A stretch of DNA of 64,000 nt. Origin: Moniliella sp. 'wahieum'. Taxonomy: Eukaryota; Basidiomycota; Moniliellomycetes; Moniliellales; Moniliellaceae. Of the stretch, positions 11,063-22,194 are shown in pieces. The stretch is taken from assembly GCA_003971905.1 (NCBI GenBank), contig RSEE01000016.1, positions 846,694-910,693 of the forward strand, in the 5' to 3' direction. The position numbers and the translations under genes were made by a program. Position 1 is the first letter of the stretch. Each line of letters opens with the position of its first letter. The notes under the pieces were generated by a model. It ran no database searches, was not told the origin of the DNA, and was given only the letters and a program-made list of their open reading frames with translations.

Positions 11063-12704
11063 TTACGCCCAGGCTCTTTCGTCAAGCACGGGAGAAAACT
11101 GCGGTGGGGTGGGCGAGGCCAAGGGAAACTGGTGGGATGATGCGCGTGTTTTGACCAGCCCAGGACGCTCATATTTGCGGCCTGAGCGCGTCGAACGGCG
11201 TTGCGGTTCAGGTGGTGCGACAGGAACATACCCATCATCAGGATCCTCCAGCATTGGTGCATGACCCAAAGGATCAGAGTACCCCACGGACCAAGGGATC
11301 TCTCCACCATGGTACGCGGTGTGGGTCGAACTAGGAATCTGGACCTGTACCGCCCTACTTACCCTTTCTTCTTGTAGGATGAAGGGTCGACGACCGTGGC
11401 CTCCCCGTTTCCATAACAACATTGAGGTAGCCCATCATGAAGGACGAGATGAGCACTTGGTCCCGCAGATTCCGTCGGGGATGAGCTAGCTTCAAGTGAC
11501 TTAGACGGTAAATGGCGTGCTCGACATGCAGCGGAAACCGTGTAACCGTCACGTCCCTCAATTCCCCCCAACGCCCCTCCCCATTCAGCCGGAATGCCAC
11601 CTGGCCTCGGTTCCATTGGCATTTGCAGTTTGGGTGTTTTTTTCTTGCCAAAGCGACCGAAGAACTTGCTTTCCTCAGCATGCCCTTGGTCGAGAGTAGA
11701 TTTGCGGCGCTCCAACTCCCCCTTGGGCTCCGAGCGATCATCCGCGCGCCCGCCAGCCACCCAACCAGATTATTCCTTTTCTTCCGTCCCGATGGTGTGG
11801 GAGAGGGCGGTCCTGAAAAAGGATACTCGGCGGGGGAAGATGGATGTTGGCCCAGTGGAAGAACTTACAGGGAGTGAATACGACCGTGCTGGAGTCTTTT
11901 CCTCTTCCACAGGTCCGGAAAGATGCCAATGCTCCTGTGCAACCTCAAGCTCCATCATTGGTGCGGGGAGAGATGGAAAAGAATGCGGGGAGACGGAAGG
12001 AATCATGTCTACCCCGGCGGGCCATTGTTCGGCATCTTGAAATTGCTCGGAGGTAGGCGAGGTGGTGGGAGAAAGAGACGGTGTCAATCCCATCTGCTTC
12101 CTCCTCAGAAGACCGAGAAGAAGGGGGGCTCTCATTCCCGTCACTCTTTTCAGAAAAAAGGGAGGCGGCGAGCGACGGAGTCAGGGAATTGGATGAAGAA
12201 GGGCAGGAACTCGAACCGGAGGATGCAGTGGAGCAAGTGTCCTCCAACGCTGCCGAATTTAATCCGCCTTCTCCAGGGGACGGGTCTCCTTTCCGGGTAC
12301 CGCCAACGGACGAAAAGGATCAGCTTTACTCAAGTCTACCTCGTTGGCAAGTAAGACCAAGCCAGATGGACTGGCCGTGGGGCTGGCCATTCTCTCCATT
12401 GGGAGCGGTTCTGGATGTTGCCTCGATGCGTACCACAGGCGGGACGAGTGACGGGCGAAGGTAGGATGGGCATGCTGCTGATGATTTTCGCTCGCGTCCT
12501 CCGCTCCGGACAGGGGGGGCGGTGGGTTTCCCCGTCTGCCTTCTCTTTCTCAGTGAGGACAAGGGAAGGGGTGGCTTCGGAATGCGCCCGGGCGGGTACC
12601 CAGCCATCTTTGGGTCGCGACGGTCCTCGTTTCTTCCGGATGGAAAGACGAGCAACGAGCGTAGGCTCCCATGAACTTGTCGCACTGCGTCCTCCCGAGG
12701 GCAT
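11063..12704 (-). CDS. Zds1-type protein (Zds_C domain), cell-polarity and mitotic-exit regulator
   Basis: The diagnostic part is at about 11430-11560: PLHVEHAIYRLSHLKLAHPR, then RNLRDQVLISSFMMGYLN. This is the Zds1/Zds2 C-terminal domain, a short fungal-specific helix that in yeast binds PP2A-Cdc55 and promotes Cdc14 release. Upstream is the expected long disordered region: Ser/Pro-rich blocks with basic patches, KKRGPSRPKDGW near the N-terminus, and FFGRFGKKKTPKL before the domain. I take ATG 12704 as the start; another Met may exist further up. A GTAAGT donor at 11362 (minus strand) suggests a last intron. A plausible final exon reads PWSVGYSDPLGHAPMLEDPD and ends at 11063. Frame breaks lie near 12330, 12110, 11950 and 11765. 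The domain call is confident; the ends are not. Confidence 0.7.
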
Positions 12705-14032
12705 GGTCTATGGGCCGAGGCGGTGGTCCAGGATCAAGAGGTCCAGATGGAGGAGAGAGGAGAGGTCTATTTCTAGCCTGGTCGATATCTATGCAGCATA
12801 ACGCAGGGCGTTGGCGCAGGGCCGCGTTGGCCCATGCACCCTCGCCGCTATCGGGGTACTACATAGGTGTGGACGCCCTCGTCACGCGTGTCATGTGATA
12901 CGAGATGCGTGACATGTGACATGCGTGGTGCCTGCTGGCTGTACGAACGGGTGACCGGTGATTGGCTTGTCGCTGGTGTGATCTGTGACACTGTGATCTC
13001 GTGACATGCGCCATCCTGCATCCTACTCCTGTGGCCGACGTGGCGCCCCCATCGACCATCCATCTCTCCCTTGGCTTGGCAGTCCTGGGCAGGGAGGGCA
13101 AACATGGTGATCGGACTAGAGCTGCCCTTCAGCAGGGCAGCGCCAGGTAGCGTGCGGGACGATCGCACTACCGTGCTGCTCTGACGCCCTTTTCCTTTGC
13201 GCACACGGGCTCAAGAACATCGTCTACATGTGATGAAGAAACACGGAGGGGATCGACTTTGCCTCTCTCACTCGGGGCGCCCAGGAGAGGTGCACTCGTT
13301 CATTCCTGAAGCGACGGCTGGCGTTGCGAGCACACGTGCACTCACGTACTCAGGACACTCCGATCGACTGGTCCGTCCGCAGAAGGCCTGAGTTAGGCCT
13401 AACTGCTGAGCTCCTGATTCAGTTAACCCTTCTCCTGCACCGCACACTGCCCTTCTCCTCCGCAATCGGTTCGGGATCGACGATCTTTTAAAGCGCACAT
13501 CTGGCCTGTGGTTGTGCTCTGTTGTGCCCTCGATAACTTTTACCGTGAGAGCTTGTCTTGATCGCAATCGGGTCGATGAGGCCGACAGATGATCGATGGA
13601 GAGCGGCCGCTCATTAATCATTCCCGCAACCTGAGGACACCCTGGGGTCGGAAAGGCCCCTGGGGGGGGGGTGTAACTTTTGTTGGTCCACTGGGAGAAA
13701 GAGCCTGTCCGCGCGTAAGAGCTATCATGCATCGTGCCAGTGACTGCGATCACACATCATGCATCACCCATGTTTCAAGCTTCAACTTCACCGCCGTCCC
13801 ATCCAACTCTCTTCCCTCCTCTCGACGGGCACCTCTGGATAGGATGGAATACGAATATCATTGCCTCCTGTGACTTGCCTTTCATAAAACCAACACTGTT
13901 GAGTTGGGGATAACCACTGTTGAAGCAGGTCGGTGAGATGAATCTCCTGTGTTGCTCATTACGACGAGTTAGGGATCCTGGGGCCTTACAATGGATGCGT
14001 GACGGTAGCGAACTGAAAAAGTGAAAAAGATG
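12705..14032. other. Intergenic, no gene recognised
   Basis: Contains a 7-bp-period array and scattered open frames of up to 161 codons on the minus strand (13268-13753) without any recognisable family or compositional sign of coding. Confidence 0.5.
12882..12925. repeat. 7-bp-period words (TCACGCG, TGACATG)
   Basis: TCACGCG at 12882, then two TGACATG units in register at 12910-12923. More TGA/TCA words (TGACCGG, TGATC) follow up to about 13000. Confidence 0.65.
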
Positions 14033-14138
14033 TGCACTCGCCGGGATTCGAACCCGGGCAACAACTTTTGCTAGCTCACCGTGATGGAACCCCAAATGGA
14101 ATGGGAAAGTTGCATCTTAACCACTTGATCACGAGTGC
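14033..14138 (-). tRNA. tRNA-Gly (CCC), with intron
   Basis: On the minus strand the acceptor stem GCACTCG (14138-14132) pairs perfectly with CGAGTGC (14040-14034), followed by discriminator A (14033). The D arm reads ATC...GAT around AGTGGTTA. The anticodon stem CAACT/AGTTG is separated by the loop TTCCCA, an intron of about 35 nt after position 37, and the closing base. The T arm is CCGGG-TTCGAAT-CCCGG. The anticodon reads CCC. The C2-G71 pair and A73 suit a eukaryotic tRNA-Gly. The exact intron boundaries could shift by a base or two. It lies 150 bp upstream of the SF3A3 start on the opposite strand. Confidence 0.85.
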
Positions 14139-14289
14139 GCTGAGCCTTAGCCTCTCTGCCTACCTTTTGCGTGGGGCTTCCAATGGCAATTACGTAACTT
14201 GTTCTGTTGCCTTTCGGTTTCCTCTTTTCATTTGGTAGAACGCTGATTCCACTTCCGCCACCTACCCCCATCGCCCCTCCCAATTCGCC

Positions 14290-15825
14290 ATGGCGGACAC
14301 ATCTTTACTGGAGGTTGCACGTGCGACGCACGAGGAGATTGAGCGATGCGAGCAGGCTATCGTCGACATCCTTCTCTCCGCCCCCTCCTCCTCCGTTGGG
14401 CCCGTCTCGCTCTTGGCTCACAAGCTTGCTCTTGAGCGCGATCACACCATCTCCCACTTGCTCGACCGTCTGGTCCAACGCAAAGCCCAATTGCGCGAAT
14501 TCTATGCTGACGAGCCCGAGCGCGCACAGGAGTTGTCCCAGCTTCAGAGTGAGGACGAGTTCCACAAACGTCTGGCCAAGCTGCAAGAGTTCCACGCCAA
14601 GTACCCCCAAGCAGCGCCAGAGGCCATCCAGCTCGACCCCACTGCCCTGGAGGCCGGAGATGTGGACCGGCTCTTCTCGGGGGAAGAGATGGTGGGCAAG
14701 TATGTTGACCTGGTACTGCAGCATGAACTTTTCACCAATTTGAAGGGGGTGCGCAAGGTGCCGTATGTGACGTATCTGGGACAGTTTGACCAGCTTGCCG
14801 AGCCGACGGTACCGACGCAGACCAAGAAGACCGAGGCGTACCGGAAATACCTCACCAGTCTGCGGGACTACCTCAACTCTTTCCTGCGCAAAACGGGCCG
14901 CTCTCGGATGTGGATGCAATTGAACGCGAGGTGGAAGCGCGCTTTGCTCCCCAGTGGGACGCAGGCCAGGTCGAAGGATGGAGCAAGTTTGGTCCTGTCT
15001 CCTCGTCCGGGCAGGCGGGGAGGGGATTTGGTGCGCTGCATGCCGCAAGATGTACGCCAAACAGACGGTGTACGATGCTCACCTCAACTCCCCCAAACAC
15101 CACAAGGCGGTTGCCAGGTTAGCCCAGTCCGCCACAGACGATGCCAGCGTCCAGGAAGCAAAAGGCGGAGACAAATGGCGTCATGTGGCGTTGCTGGAGC
15201 AGTATGTGGGGGCCTATGCTCACGCCCTCGAAGATGTGCGGCAAGAGACCCGGTCAAACATTGAGCGTCGCGCGGCGCTCACCGAGCGGGAGCGTGAAGC
15301 TGAAGCAGAGGCGGCCGAGGCTGCGCTGCATGCTACGGGGGAGGAAGCAGAAGAGGCTGTGCGGGAGGATGATCCTGAGGAACGGCTGTACAATCCTCTG
15401 CGTCTCCCTTTGGCTTGGGACGGCAAACCGATCCCCTACTGGCTGTACAAGTTGCACGGACTCGGGGTCGAGTTCAAATGCCAGATCTGCTCAGATTATG
15501 TTTATCAAGGCCGACGGGCATTCGAGCGGCACTTTCAAGAGGCACGCCATGCGTTTGGCATGCGTGCGCTCGGCCTTCCAAACACCAAGCATTTCTTTGA
15601 GATCACCGAAATTGCGGACGCGCTAGCTCGTACGTCCCCGCTTCCCCTTGCTCACCAGATGATGATGATGAGGATACTAACATGAATGCAGTGTCTGAGA
15701 AACTGAAGAAGCAGGGTCGCGAGCTGGCCGAGGAACACAACGAAGCAGAAGAGGTGGAGGACGAGGAAGGCAACGCCTACTCCCGCAAAAACATGGAGAT
15801 GATGAAGCGCCAAGGACTGGTCTAA
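14290..15825 (+). CDS. Splicing factor 3a subunit 3 (SF3A3 / Prp9-like)
   Basis: A subunit of the SF3a complex of the U2 snRNP, needed for prespliceosome assembly at the branch point. ATG 14290 opens a helical N-terminus typical of the family (LEVARATHEEIERCEQAIVD). The KTEAYRKYLTSLRDYLNSFL helix follows, then a first C2H2 finger (IWCAACRKMYAKQTVYDAHL, with NSPKHHK). The conserved C-terminal block LYNPLRLPLAWDGKPIPYWL comes next, then the matrin-type finger CQICSDYVYQGRRAFERHF. An intron at 15630-15691 (donor GTACGT, branch TACTAAC, acceptor AG) joins to an exon ending EEVEDEEGNAYSRKNMEMMK and stop 15825, the usual SF3A3 tail. Two frame breaks, near 14890-14910 (in a GGGCC run) and near 15020 (in a G-rich run), need one base each. 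The length of about 490 aa is right for the family. Confidence 0.93.
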
Positions 15826-18584
15826 CGAATGCATTGCAAATTCAAGTGATCCCCCACATTGGGAGGTGATGGGCTGTACTATTGCAGAACGTTCAACGTA
15901 TTCAAGGGAAGATGGGAAGGTCAGACGGTGAAGAGGCAATCACAGATACAAGCACCATGAGAGGAACACGAGACTAACGCGCCAAGTCGCAACAACACAA
16001 CCCAGTAGTAGATTAGTCACTGCACTCCCCTCCTATTCATTCGTTGATCAACTCCGAGTCTGGAGGGGGACAAGGGGCCCGAGCCAGGCATGGCTACCAA
16101 GGTGGAAGCAGAGTCTGATGCGGCATTGGATGCCGGAATAGGCACAGTAGGGCCTGGAAGCGTGAATGAGAAAGTAACAAAAGGCTTGGACAAAAGGAAC
16201 AGGAGCACCAGAGACGCAGTGAAGCACGAAGCGTTGCGCCCGTTGTACCCAAACCATTCAAACCGGAGCGACAGGGCCCACACATGAAGAGCACCACATG
16301 GAGCTCGAACCAGTCCGCACGATGTAGGCGCACCCTCGCCAGCGATGCACGGGTTATGGTCAATAAATCAACATAGGGGGAAGTGTGCGCCTTTCCTTTG
16401 CGGGAAAAACGACAAGCGCAGGAGGGATATAGGTTCGGTGGTTGGACATGCACAGAAACAGCGTGCGCGCCATGCTGCCGTACTACTCTCAATTGGATGT
16501 GTTCTCAATGAGCAGACTCATGTCGGGTCACAAGTAGAGAGTGGTATCGCAGAAAAACGGTCTTACAGCCCCCCTGGTCTGCACTCATCTACGCCGCTTT
16601 CTCTCTGTTCAGATCCCCTTCACTTTTCTCCGGCTTATACCTGCCGGCTTACCCCCACCACCCGACGCACCCCACCTGGGACTCTCCATCCGAAGAGTAA
16701 ACAACTCATTTGGGACGAGAGAAGGCTGAGGCCAGCGCATTTCCACATAGCAGGTGGTTGGGCATCGTCATTACTAGTCGCCCTCCTCCTTTTGGTCCCA
16801 AGTAATAGGCGCACGTCGTTGGATCGCCAAGACAGGCAGTGAGAAAACGTTGCGTTTGCTACTGAGCCTCTCATCAGTTCTTCAGCCCGCCCTGTAGATG
16901 CAAGATGAGTCTCATTCCTGTCCCCCTTTGATGCGAGGCCGCACGCAAGTTGCCGCATCGGTCGCGGGCCGCTGACGGCATCGGAGATGTGCGTGATGAG
17001 AGGTCCAAGAGTCCCGTTTCCATTCCCATTCCCTCTTCCTTCCTCAGGCTCAGCCTCACCTTCACCCACACGCGCTGAAACCTTCGACAGCGGGCCGTTT
17101 GCAGGATGCCTAGACGGAGAGGGGGGGTGGAATTGGACTCGGGCCTCGGGTCAAAGGGTGGCTAGTATGCTTCTCTGATGGAAGGGTTTAGGAAGGCTTA
17201 GTACGCGGGACAGAATTTCAAACGCGGATGTGCGGCGCGTGAAGAGATTGACGAGAACGCAACCAAAGAGAAGTGGGAGTGGGAGCGCGAGAAGAAATGG
17301 CTGCCAGATTGCGACGTCAGACCTTGGGGTGTCAGGATCTCAGGCTATCATGGTGCGGGTGTGTGGGCGAGGACAGGCGTCGCTCAGACAGACGCCGCCG
17401 GGGGGGAGATGGTGTGCATGTGACACTTTGGGCTGGAAGGATGCATGTCCCAGCTGTTGCATGGTGTCGAGCCGAGGCATTGTGCAATGGCATGCGACAT
17501 GTGAATGTGAGCTGTTTATTCGATCCTCAGCGATGCATTGATCCGTGCCGGAGAGGGGATTGAACAGTTGGAACAAACAGGCGCGGGGGGGGCCTCGAGC
17601 GATGGATTCGCGATTACGTACGGAGATGGTGATAGGGCGGGGTACACTGCATGCCGCCCAGGCCGGCCCGCACGTGCGTCTGGTTCGGCGGCACTGGCCC
17701 GCAGGGGCGGCGGGTGCGGTGGGCCGCGGTGGGTTGCCTGGGGGTGCGTGCCTCGGCGCGGGCATTGTGTCTGCAGCCGGGCGGTGGTGGGTTTGGCGTT
17801 TCGTTTGTTGTGCAGAGCAGTGCCTGCGCGTGCGTTCGTGCAGCGCGCTGGCGCCGGGGTCACATACCGGCCGCTTCGTTGGCGGGCGCCGAGCGCTAAG
17901 CAGCTGCGCTGACTTGCCTCGTGCGGCAGGCGGAGCTCCCTGGTGGGTGCTCCACACTGCCGCCCCATGCGTGTTTGAACCGCGGGGTGCAGCTGGCGCG
18001 GCGTGCGCACTGCTCGCTCCCCCCGATTGCAAACCACAGTGTGCTGCCCTGTGCTGCCCTGTGCTGCCCTGTGCTGCCCTGTGCCGCCCCGGCTGCCTGG
18101 CCCTGCCCGGCACGGAAGGAGCGCTCTTGTGGCAGCGTGCCCGCACGGGGGCTGTGCAGCCGCCGTCGTTGGGGGCAGCCGACTGGGGCCAGGGCTGGTG
18201 AGTCTCGAGTAGCGACTTGCCCCACCGGGCCTCCAGGAAGGAGGAGACAAGGCAACGCCCGCTGGCCGTTTCCTTTTTTTTCTCCCCCCTCGCCACCACC
18301 CGTCGCCCACCCGTTCCCCCCACCTTTTCTTCTTCTTGTCTTCACCTCGTCGGATCCTTGATCAGTGTAGCTGGACTACACCTCGCCCGCACGTCTTTTC
18401 ATCTCGTATGTTCTGCCCTCTCGGCGCTCAGCCGGCTCAGTGCTCCCAAGTGTTCTGACGCCCCTCCCCCTCAGTCTTCGTATCCGCCCGCCCCCGTTGT
18501 CTCCTTTCCCCTTCGTCCAGCCGTCATTTCCCCATCATCTTTTACTGTGCTCACCTCCCTCTTCGCCACTCACGTCCATCCGTC
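15826..18584. other. Long intergenic region, no gene recognised
   Basis: 2.7 kb between SF3A3 and the bZIP gene. The last kilobase (17.5-18.5 kb) is very GC-rich, with long but low-complexity open frames on both strands. These look like chance in GC-rich DNA and a long bZIP promoter/5' UTR. A CT-rich tract at 18270-18340 precedes the bZIP gene. Confidence 0.5.
18041..18090. repeat. Decamer tandem repeat
   Basis: GTGCTGCCCT four times in perfect tandem, with a degenerate fifth copy. It lies in the GC-rich region upstream of the bZIP gene. Confidence 0.9.
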
Positions 18585-19562
18585 ATGTCCCTCATCACGT
18601 CCCCCTCCGCGGCGCCGGCCGCGAGCCGCTCCGCGTCGCCTGCTTCCAGCATCTCCCCCAACTCCCCGACTGCCATCAAGCGCGAGCTCGATAACGACGT
18701 TACTTCCCAGGTCAACCTGACGCCGTCCAACAAGCGGACGAAGCCGATGAGCGCCGAGCGCATTGCCCGTCTCGAAGCGCGGCAGGCGCGCAACCGTGCT
18801 TCGGCCCAGGCCAGCCGGGACAAGAAGAAGGCCTTTTTCAACCGGATTGAGGTTGAACATCGCATGCTTTCCCAAGAGAAAATTGGCTGAAACAGCAGAA
18901 TCAGCACCTCTACTCGGCCGTGATGGACTTTGAGAAGCGCCTCCAGATGGCCGAGGGGGTGATTGATGTGCTGACGAACCAGACCAAAAAGACGCAAGGC
19001 ATGACCTTGGCTCAGGCTCAGGATCTCGCCCGGTCGCATTTGCCTCCAGCCAGCCCGGAGGCCAATTCTCCCCCCGCGTCGAGCCTGGCCCACGCACCCG
19101 CTTCGTCCCGTGCCTTCCCTCCGTCATTGGGGTCGTTGCCGGCTCAGGGTCCACTTTCGGGTGCTGGCCCTCTCCTCACTCCGCCCTCGATCCCGGGAGT
19201 GAACCAGTACTCGGCGTTGGCTACTGGCTTCCCCTTCCCATCCGCTGTGCCCACCAGTGTAGCTCCCAAGGAACTTTCTACCCTCTCGCCTTCCAACCTG
19301 TCGCCCACTCAGTCCATGTCCGCCGCGCCCGCTCAACTCGTCACCGGCTCCATCTCTCTCCTCCTCCATCTCTTCCTTGGGTGAGCAGACGGTCGTGGGC
19401 GACTGGGACTTCCCCTCGTCGGAGAAGAAAGAAGGTGCCGAGAATCTGCTGGGGCAAGACACGGCGTCCCCTGCGTCGCTCGGCACGGGGTTTACCGTGT
19501 CGATGCGCAAGTTTCCCTTTGAGCCAGCCTTTGGTGCGCCTCTTGCGTCCGCCCTAGAGTAA
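18585..19562 (+). CDS. bZIP transcription factor, Hac1/Cib1-like
   Basis: ATG 18585 begins a Ser/Ala/Pro-rich N-terminus with a SPTAIKRELD motif. The basic region follows (residues about 60-80, RIARLEARQARNRASAQASR), with the bZIP N-x7-R signature in NRASAQASR, then a zipper-like stretch. The frame stops at 18890 (SQEKIG) but continues one base off as WLKQQNQHLYSAVMDFEKRL. This completes the leucine zipper and runs through a Ser/Pro-rich region to 19384. A third segment (GEQTVVGDWDFPSSEKKEGA) ends at TAA 19562. The ARQARNRxSAQxSR basic region resembles that of basidiomycete Cib1/Hxl1 (Hac1-type) factors, nuclear activators of the unfolded protein response. The late break near 19370 may be a missing base, or it may mark the unconventional Ire1-spliced intron known for such genes. 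Confidence 0.75.
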
Positions 19563-21141
19563 TGGGTGTGTACTTTTGTGGCACTCTTTCCCCCCACTTC
19601 CTGTGCGCCGGCCGCATGCCACCCTCCCCCCCCCCCCCCTGCTTGCCCCTGCGCACCCTCTATTTTTCCCTCTCTCCCTTTCTCTCCGCTGGCCGGATTA
19701 ATGCGTTTGCCGTCATGTGGTTGTGTTCCTGCTGATTTGTTGCCTGGTTTTGGCCCTAATGCGTGGAGGATGTGTTGCCCAACCCTTGAGCTGCGATCGA
19801 GATGAACGATGTTTTGTTGTATATACATGTTCATTTGGGCTATTGTGAATGAGGACGAGATCTACAGAGAGAGAGAAGATGATGGGTCGATTCCAAGAGA
19901 GAAGCCCGGTCGAGGCAGAATATAGGGAGATCGGACAGAACAGCACCAGGTGTGATGGAAGGTTGAAGGTTGAACGCACGTGGGAGGTAATAGCCTGATG
20001 GAGAAATGGAGCAGTTCCGTATCCCAAATAGAGCCGCGAATCGGAGCTGCTACACTGAGCCTGGGGGCACTGGGCTGGGCCGTGGGGATTGGACCTACAA
20101 ACATGGTCCGAACGGGGACGGGCCTCCCAGCCTGGCTTGCATCCACGCGGGTAGATGCATCTATGTGCCACGGGACACCGAACGCAAGCCAAGACCCATA
20201 TGCGAACGGACTCATAGCGAGCCCGCAAGAGGGGGAGAGCGATACCTTTTAAGCCCTGTTTTGCCCATGTGCTTATGGTTGAAAGAAGGGCTGGAGGGGG
20301 GACTGTATCCGTCCGTACTCGACCCCGTATTATAGAGAGAGGTAGACAACCCACTCTGCCTCTCCTGCTTCGGATGTCCACTTGCGCCACGAAACGCGCC
20401 TGCAGGTCCACATGCGTAGACCGTCCGAATCCCGTTCTGGGATGTTGAGGCGAATGACGTGAATGACGGACCGGCAAGCGAGGTGGATTTCTGCGATATA
20501 GATGAGGACGAGAGACGAGAACCAAACGCCGCCACTCACTCCCACGTGCGGACTTGGACGCACCAGCGGAATGCAGTGGGAAAGGGCTGCCAACAGCGTC
20601 TTTGGCCGTGCCGATGATGGCGACGATAGATGACCAATCTATGGCACGTGAGATGTGAGATGTGAGATGCCAATGATTAGTGAGCTCGATGAGCGTTCGC
20701 TCAGCCACGCATCTCCGGCCACTGTGCAGGGACTTGAAAGCGTTGTGGGTTGCTCCTATTGTGTTGTCACTAGTCGCTACCATGGTCAACTGCCTTACGA
20801 GCAGGCCCCCAGGTGGCCAGGTAGGAGGGTATGGGGGGGGCAGTGCATGCAGTGATGGCCGCAATAGGGTGGCATCCGTTTTCTTTCTGGCCGCCGAGCC
20901 GGTGTGGATGCGGGTGGGTGGCGACGTTGGCGACGCTGGAGATGGACATGTGGACAGGGCGGAGGGCTGCTGCTGCCTGGAGCAAACAGTGGGAGCAGGG
21001 TAGGGTTAGCGGATCGCCCATGGGATCTGGGCATTACCGTGACATGCATGACATGCATGCCGCCTTGAATGCTGGAAGGAGGTGCGACGTGGAAGGCTGC
21101 GCTGAACGTGGCACGAGGCCAGGCAGGCCAGCGCGCTGAGC
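19563..21141. other. Intergenic, no supported gene
   Basis: A minus-strand frame stays open for 383 codons (19713-20864) but its composition is not protein-like and nothing in it resembles a family. The stretch also holds a TGAGATG array at 20649-20692. Confidence 0.5.
20649..20692. repeat. 7-bp-period array (TGAGATG units)
   Basis: Three perfect TGAGATG units (20649-20669), then after four bases TGATTAG and TGAGCTC in register (20674-20687). Confidence 0.8.
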
Positions 21142-22194
21142 TTGGATCGTGACACGGCTGCCGTGCGTGGCCGTGCGGGGCGACGGCTGGTGCGATGGCC
21201 GGCGCAGCGGTGCAGCACACGTGGGCTGGCAGGTGGGCCTGTCACATGCACGTCACAGCGCACGGCGCCAGTTGCACGCTGCCGGAGTCGGCTGCTGGTG
21301 GGACTGGGTGCGGGATGCTCCGATCAGCGGTCGGCCCCACTGGCTGAGCTGTCTGCTGCGCGGCCTGCTCGCCTGCTATGCCTGGCCGGTGGGCTCGCGG
21401 TGCTGCGGGCCTTCGCCCCGCTGCGGTCCAGCGTCCCCACCATCCGCCTGCTCCTTCTCGCCTCACATGCCCCAGGCACTGCGGCCGAGCGGCGGATCCG
21501 TCTGCCTGCTGCGCCCTCCTCTGCTTCCGCCTCTGCCGCTGCTTCTGCTTCCGCCTCTGCCTCCTCCTCGCCCGCCTCCTCAGCCCTGGGCGGCTCCCTG
21601 GTTGCCCACCTGCGCCGCTCCACCCGCCTCCACCCCAAACCCTCCGCCCCCTGTCTGCCTCGCCGCTGCGACTGCCTCGGGGCCTGCAGCCGCTCTGCAC
21701 GCACTGCCCCCGCGGCCCCCGCCTCGCTCGCCCCGCCCTCGGCCCAGTTCGACTCCCTCTACACCCCGTCCCCCTCCATCTCCCACTGGCAGCTGCCTCC
21801 CTCAGCCCCGACGCGACCCGCCTCTCTTGTCCCACCCCGACCCCGGCGCCACCACCCTCACGCCGCCCCTCTTTCCGACCACGCGTCTCTCAACAGCAGC
21901 CACAGCCGCAGCCCTACCCCCAGCCCCCGCCTGCGCAGCAGCAAGCCTCGGCACCCTCCTCACCGCCACTTCCTCCGCTACCAACCTCGTCGGTGGCCCC
22001 GCCGCCTCCTCGCCTGCCTCCCCCAACCTCGCTGGATCTGTCTCCGCGACGGCGCCCTCGCCGACCGATCTGCTCCCCCTCTGACCGCCCATCACCACCA
22101 AAAGTCCCGCTCCACCTCCACCGGCCCAGCGGGGACGTGCGCTTCCCCATCTCCCTCTTGCGTTCTCCGCTGTCACCCCCCATTGGACGACAGG
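21142..22194 (+). other. Pro/Ser/Ala-rich open frames upstream of the F-BAR/RhoGAP gene
   Basis: Two overlapping plus-strand frames stay open for 394 and 521 codons, both extending past 22.5 kb, in very GC- and C-rich DNA. The sequence is low-complexity (Ser-Ala-Ser, Pro-Pro-Ser). It may be the disordered N-terminus of the next gene, with frame breaks, or a GC-rich 5' region open by composition. I leave it out of the CDS because no start can be chosen. Confidence 0.35.

Noticed and set aside
17340-18323. 327-codon minus-strand and 218-codon plus-strand open frames
   Set aside because: They cover the same very GC-rich DNA and contain the decamer repeat; the translations are low-complexity Ala/Arg/Pro/His without any domain.
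19713-20864. 383-codon open frame on the minus strand
   Set aside because: The composition is not protein-like, there is no motif, it overlaps the 3' region of the bZIP gene, and intergenic GC-rich DNA here often stays open by chance.
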